DNA of 18,724 nt from Pseudobdellovibrio sp. (GTDB lineage Bacteria > Bdellovibrionota > Bdellovibrionia > Bdellovibrionales > Bdellovibrionaceae): contig JANWIU010000050.1 in NCBI GenBank assembly GCA_025449725.1, forward strand, positions 1-18,724. The letters are read 5' to 3'. The position numbers and the translations under genes were made by a program. This document shows positions 15,017-18,724 of the stretch, piece by piece. The notes under the pieces were generated by a model. That model made no database searches, was not told the DNA's origin, and saw nothing but the letters and a program-made list of their open reading frames with translations. Each line of letters opens with the position of its first letter. The first letter of the stretch is position 1.

Positions 15017-16023
15017 GCATTGGCCCAGGCTAAGGTGTATCTCTCTAAATGCGGCCCCACATATTTGCAAAAATTATTCATTTGCAGCTTAAGCAAAATT
15101 TGTATTGTCGAATTTTTACCACCGGCAACCGGCTGGCGCGCCGGGCAGCCGATTCGTTTAGTGTCTAAGAAATTTCCTTCTTCTATGATTTGTCGCCATT
15201 GAATTAAAATTTCTTTTTTAATTTTAAGCTGTCTTTTTTCTGAATCATAATAGAAGAAGTCATCAGGGAAATCGAACGCAAACTGATCTTTCATTTGAAA
15301 CGACTTCGGTCTTGTGACTTTTGCAAAATTCTTCAAGATGACAAATGGTTTAAGCTGCATGGAAGACAAATGAATTAACAGTGTAAAGGAATTCATAACT
15401 GTCTCTTCAAGTTCTTCGACAGTAATAAATTTATTTTCAGATCTGTAATAGGCAAGCGGCACACTTCGAACCAAATCGAAGCTGGCATTAACCCCGGTCT
15501 TTAATCCTTTATGAAAAAAACCCAACACCACGTAAGCGGGATCTACGCCTTTGTATTCACCGTAGCCAACAAGTAAAGTTTTTAAGTTCCTGTAAAGTTG
15601 CAGCTGAAGTTCAGCGTTCGGGCCTATGATACTACCTGCTTCAAGTGCCCGGCAGTACTCTATCAGTGCATAGGAGCTCCAAGCCGAAATATTGTCTTGC
15701 ACGGATTTAATTGGGTCTATTAAATCAGCTTCCAACTGTGATTTTAGATTTGTGTCGCTTACAAATTCAAAGTTGGAATTGGTTTCAACCAGTTTAGTTT
15801 CTTCATTGCGTACGGCACTGACATTCATGACTGCAATTTTATCTCGATCAAAGATCGGCAGATCTTCAAGAACCTGTCCGTAAAAGGTCAATAGTTCGCT
15901 GGAAACCGAAAGCACGTTCGAACGAAAATCATTTTTCTGCGACGGCGTTGCTGCTTGCGTAGAAAATAAATTTTCTTCGCTGAAAAGTAAATCTGATACA
16001 CTGTAGCTATCAAGTTTTTTCAC
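15013..16023 (-). CDS. Hypothetical protein, 336 residues
   Basis: I do not recognise this protein. The start is a GTG at 16023. An in-frame stop lies at 16041-16039 and no ATG is near the N-terminus, but the ribosome-binding site is weak. There is no signal peptide or membrane helix, so it should be cytoplasmic. The middle is largely helical. The C-terminal 60 residues hold the most striking pattern, IGCPARQPVAGGKNST followed by a helix with NNFCKYVGP, giving two cysteines about 22 residues apart that might bind a cofactor or metal. The spacing does not fit the cytochrome P450 heme loop. The gene converges on the collagen-like lipoprotein gene with a 4-nt overlap and has an inverted repeat 23 nt upstream of its start. 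Confidence 0.78.
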   Translation of the reverse strand: MKKLDSYSVSDLLFSEENLFSTQAATPSQKNDFRSNVLSVSSELLTFYGQVLEDLPIFDRDKIAVMNVSAVRNEETKLVETNSNFEFVSDTNLKSQLEADLIDPIKSVQDNISAWSSYALIEYCRALEAGSIIGPNAELQLQLYRNLKTLLVGYGEYKGVDPAYVVLGFFHKGLKTGVNASFDLVRSVPLAYYRSENKFITVEELEETVMNSFTLLIHLSSMQLKPFVILKNFAKVTRPKSFQMKDQFAFDFPDDFFYYDSEKRQLKIKKEILIQWRQIIEEGNFLDTKRIGCPARQPVAGGKNSTIQILLKLQMNNFCKYVGPHLERYTLAWANA

Positions 16024-16045
16024 AGCGATTTCAAAGCCTTATAAA

Positions 16046-16074
16046 TTGTTAACATCACTGCTTAAAGTTAACAA
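16046..16074. promoter_or_regulatory. Operator-like inverted repeat TTGTTAAC-N13-GTTAACAA
   Basis: Two perfect 8-bp arms (16046-16053 and 16067-16074) flank a 13-nt spacer. Each contains the hexamer palindrome GTTAAC, and the two hexamers are spaced near 19-21 bp centre to centre, about two helical turns. The element lies in the 254-nt divergent gap, 23 nt upstream of the minus-strand GTG start and about 200 nt from the kinase start. On the minus strand TTAAGC-N16-TATAAG overlaps it as a possible promoter. I infer a regulator site for the minus-strand gene. The rest of the gap shows nothing clear. Confidence 0.4.
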
Positions 16075-16277
16075 GGCAGCCAAAGGCCCGCAAGAGGAAT
16101 CTGGTACACAATCTGCACTGGCAGTCCTTAAGGATTTCCATTGTTACAGTTGTGCGACTCGCGTTACCTTTCTCATAATCTATTTCTTACTACTCGCAGA
16201 TCCTAAAGAACTTATTTTTTTGTGAAAATTAAAAACCTCACAATGACCTGTATCGCTTTGATTTGAGAGGAGCATAA

Positions 16278-18724
16278 TTGGATCTCGGTACATTTGTGCA
16301 ATGGTATGAAGACCGCCTTCACACTATCCCAATAGCAGTTCTCGACATGTGGGGTCAGATCGCATTTGTTATCGGCGTCATACTAATGATCTGCGCTTAC
16401 AGTGGTTTTACTCCTCAGCCCGGCGGAAAATGGGGTTTTGGCTGGCAACGCAGCACCTGGGATGCCACCGCTTTTTATAGCATTTTCATCACTTTCATTA
16501 TGGTAATCACCGCAGGCTTTGCGGGATCTTCCTTTGTTTTGGTTCCCGGTGCACAAACATTTGAATCTCTTAAGGACCTTTCTGTCTTCATTTGCGTTTT
16601 GCTTTTTGGCTACCCCGCTTTGTTGGCGATCCCGTTTGCGTATGGAGTGTCGGATCTTGTTGAAGGAGTACCGCCGGAATTCTTAAGGGATTGGTTGATC
16701 GGATACTTCATTAATCCTTCTTGCTTCTGGATTGCCGCTTTACTTTTTGGAAAAGACCCTGACTTCAAAAAACTGCTGACTTGGAAGAAGTATTTATTCT
16801 TTGTCGTTGTGTTTATGCTGGTTGAGCCCTTTCTTTGGGGTTACATCTGCGCTGATAAATATACTGCTGAAATTTCTTACCATACGATTACTCCTGCATT
16901 GCTTTTTACAACCTCACTGACCTGGCTAATGGCGCCCTTTGCAATGCTGGCTTGCTTGCCAATTGCAAAAAAGCTTGGACTCTTCTGGGCTGATATTCCA
17001 TTACATTCTTCAGAGCAGCTGCTGGGCCACAAAAATTTCATTTGGCTTAGCGGTAATAATAAATCCGATACAGAATCGCAAATTGAACTGGGAGTTCCCA
17101 TCAGAATAATGCTGGTCGCCCCGTTCTTTGTTTTAGTGCTGACTCTCGTGTCAGTCACGGCTTACTTCACGTTACGCAGCTCCGAAAGCAATGCCTACAA
17201 TCTGGCCGTTAAGCTTCATCAAGAAGTTACAGAATCCGTTACCATAAATCTTAAAACTTACCTCGGTACCAGCGCCAAAACCAAAACTTCACGTTTAAAA
17301 TCAGAGCTGGACAACATACTTAAACGAAATTCCATAGCTGGCAACGGACGCGCATTTATTATCGATAGAACTGGAAAACTAATTGCATCCAGCAAAAGAG
17401 AACTTTCGGGCGATCGAGCAGAAGCGAAGTTTATTTATGACCTCACCAAAAACTATAATGGTCTACAAAACATTAAAGAACAGTCGCAACACAGTTTTGA
17501 CATTATTAAAACAAAGCCCCTGCTAAAAGAAACGTGGCTGGTTCAAGTGGCGCCATTCACCGACGACAAAAACCCGGTTGATTGGTTAATTGTTACGGCT
17601 CTTCCACAGAATTATTACCTTCAGGGAATGCGCACAGGCAGTTCGCAGTCTGCAATGGTGTTTTCAGTCGGGCTTATTCTTGTTATGATCATTGTTGGAC
17701 TGCTTTCAAAAGTTGTGACCCTGCCAATTAAGAAAATTTCTGATGCTATCAAGCAAATTGCCGGCGGGAATCTGGATACAATTTTACCCGGCAGTCATAT
17801 TCAAGAACTCAACACCCTTTCGGTCACATTTAATCAAATGACCGCAAGGTTAAAGCAATCAATCGATGCCCTAAATGTTGAAATCGTAAAACGCATGGCC
17901 AGGGAAAAAGAACTTGAAGAAGCCAAGAATCTGGCAAAAGCAAATGAAGACCGTTTAATGCTGGCCGTAAAGGCGGCGGACCTGGGAATTTGGGACTGGA
18001 CAATTAAAACCGGAAAAATTTTGTGGGATGAAGGAATGTTCCGGCAGTACGGGATCGGTGAAGTGGTACCCAATTGGACATACGATCAATGGTTAAGATA
18101 CGTTATTCCAGAAGATCATGAAGGAATCTCAGAACAAGTGCGAAATGCTTTTCGAGACAAACGTGATTACCTTGCTGAATACCGCGTGCGGTGGGATGAC
18201 GGCACCATTCATTATATGAGAGGCATTGGTCGCGCTGTTTTCGATAGCGCCGGAAAAGCCAAACGGATGGTCGGTGTCAACTATGACGTTACGACATTGA
18301 AACTGGCAGAAAAAAATCTAATTGCCTCGCGGGATGCGGCACTGGCAGCAAACCGATCTAAATCGGAATTTTTGGCTAACATGAGTCACGAAATACGCAC
18401 ACCTCTTAATACAATTTTAGGAATGTCATCGGTATTGAGTGAAACCAAACTTGATGAGAATCAAAAAAAATGTGTCGGAATTGTAAACAATTCCTCAGAA
18501 CATTTATTGCGACTGATCAATGACATTATAGACGCCAACATAATAGAGACCAGAGGAATTACACTCGATTACTCCAACTTCGAACTCAAACAAGTTGTCA
18601 ATTCAACGATTGAGTTCTTAACGACAGCCGCAAACAAAAAAGGAATCAAGCTTTCTGCAAAAGTTTCAGATGATGTGCCAGCTTGTGTAATTGGCGACGC
18701 CCACCGCCTCAGTCAAATTTTAAT
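16278..18724 (+). CDS. Membrane sensor histidine kinase (multi-TM, Cache-like, HAMP, PAS, HisKA), 3' truncated by window
   Basis: The frame is open from a TTG at 16278 to the window edge (815 codons, no stop). TTG is chosen because AGGAG lies 5 nt upstream. Residues ~20-260 hold about six hydrophobic segments with tryptophan-rich loops and match no sensor domain I can name. A membrane segment (~275-300) leads to a ~155-residue periplasmic region with GRAFIIDRTGKLIASS, as in Cache domains. A second segment (~459-480) leads to HAMP (~480-525) and a coiled coil. A PAS domain follows (~558-680), with LGIWDWTIKTGKILWDEGMF and a PAC-like end. HisKA has SHEIRTPLNTILG with phosphoacceptor His704. The ATPase domain has only begun (DAHRLSQIL-like GDAHRLSQIL at the edge). 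The end may add receiver domains, which cannot be seen. The ligand and partner are unknown. Confidence 0.92.
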   Translation, partial: MDLGTFVQWYEDRLHTIPIAVLDMWGQIAFVIGVILMICAYSGFTPQPGGKWGFGWQRSTWDATAFYSIFITFIMVITAGFAGSSFVLVPGAQTFESLKDLSVFICVLLFGYPALLAIPFAYGVSDLVEGVPPEFLRDWLIGYFINPSCFWIAALLFGKDPDFKKLLTWKKYLFFVVVFMLVEPFLWGYICADKYTAEISYHTITPALLFTTSLTWLMAPFAMLACLPIAKKLGLFWADIPLHSSEQLLGHKNFIWLSGNNKSDTESQIELGVPIRIMLVAPFFVLVLTLVSVTAYFTLRSSESNAYNLAVKLHQEVTESVTINLKTYLGTSAKTKTSRLKSELDNILKRNSIAGNGRAFIIDRTGKLIASSKRELSGDRAEAKFIYDLTKNYNGLQNIKEQSQHSFDIIKTKPLLKETWLVQVAPFTDDKNPVDWLIVTALPQNYYLQGMRTGSSQSAMVFSVGLILVMIIVGLLSKVVTLPIKKISDAIKQIAGGNLDTILPGSHIQELNTLSVTFNQMTARLKQSIDALNVEIVKRMAREKELEEAKNLAKANEDRLMLAVKAADLGIWDWTIKTGKILWDEGMFRQYGIGEVVPNWTYDQWLRYVIPEDHEGISEQVRNAFRDKRDYLAEYRVRWDDGTIHYMRGIGRAVFDSAGKAKRMVGVNYDVTTLKLAEKNLIASRDAALAANRSKSEFLANMSHEIRTPLNTILGMSSVLSETKLDENQKKCVGIVNNSSEHLLRLINDIIDANIIETRGITLDYSNFELKQVVNSTIEFLTTAANKKGIKLSAKVSDDVPACVIGDAHRLSQIL

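Noticed and set aside
15040..15130. Cysteine-containing GCPA motif near the C-terminus of the 336-residue protein as a P450-type heme loop
   Set aside because: The FxxGxxxC heme signature and the ExxR helix motif are absent, and the protein is too short.

Overview
The window looks like chromosomal DNA from a Gram-negative bacterium of the Bdellovibrio type (Bdellovibrionota). The evidence is indirect. There are three predicted lipoproteins, including one with an FQNC lipobox and one with GTNG-type collagen-like repeats next to CPDG modules, which I associate with this group. Genes are densely packed, and base composition by eye is moderately AT-rich. The group assignment is an inference. I see no tRNA, rRNA, IS element, prophage gene or CRISPR array.

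Left end (1-3958, + strand): four genes overlap end to end. They are the 3' end of a ubiquitin-like sulfur carrier ending in Gly-Gly (ThiS/MoaD type), a ThiF/MoeB-type E1 enzyme with a C-terminal rhodanese domain, a YcaO-domain enzyme with all its ATP-binding motifs, and a long TfuA-domain protein. YcaO plus TfuA is the known pair for backbone thioamidation, and the carrier and E1-rhodanese would supply the sulfur. This is the most interesting system here: an apparently complete thioamidation operon with no precursor peptide visible in the window.

4077-9181: a large surface lipoprotein carries ten six-cysteine repeats and a C-terminal HEMGH zinc-protease domain. A lipoprotein of the polynucleotide-phosphatase-like HAD family converges on it. 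Upstream of the HAD gene on the minus strand lies a Kup potassium transporter.

9245-12762 (minus strand): a compact operon runs in transcription order diiron (AurF-like) oxygenase, epoxide-hydrolase-like alpha/beta hydrolase with an Asp nucleophile, M24 metallohydrolase, and short-chain dehydrogenase, with Kup following. Oxygenation, hydrolysis and alcohol oxidation would form a coherent but unidentified pathway.

12930-16023: a small periplasmic protein, a hypothetical protein with an HEQNH motif, a collagen-like lipoprotein (+), and an unrecognised 336-residue protein (-) that overlaps the lipoprotein gene tail to tail.

16278-end (+): a membrane sensor histidine kinase with a TTG start, cut by the window edge inside its ATPase region. 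Between it and the preceding gene is an operator-like inverted repeat.
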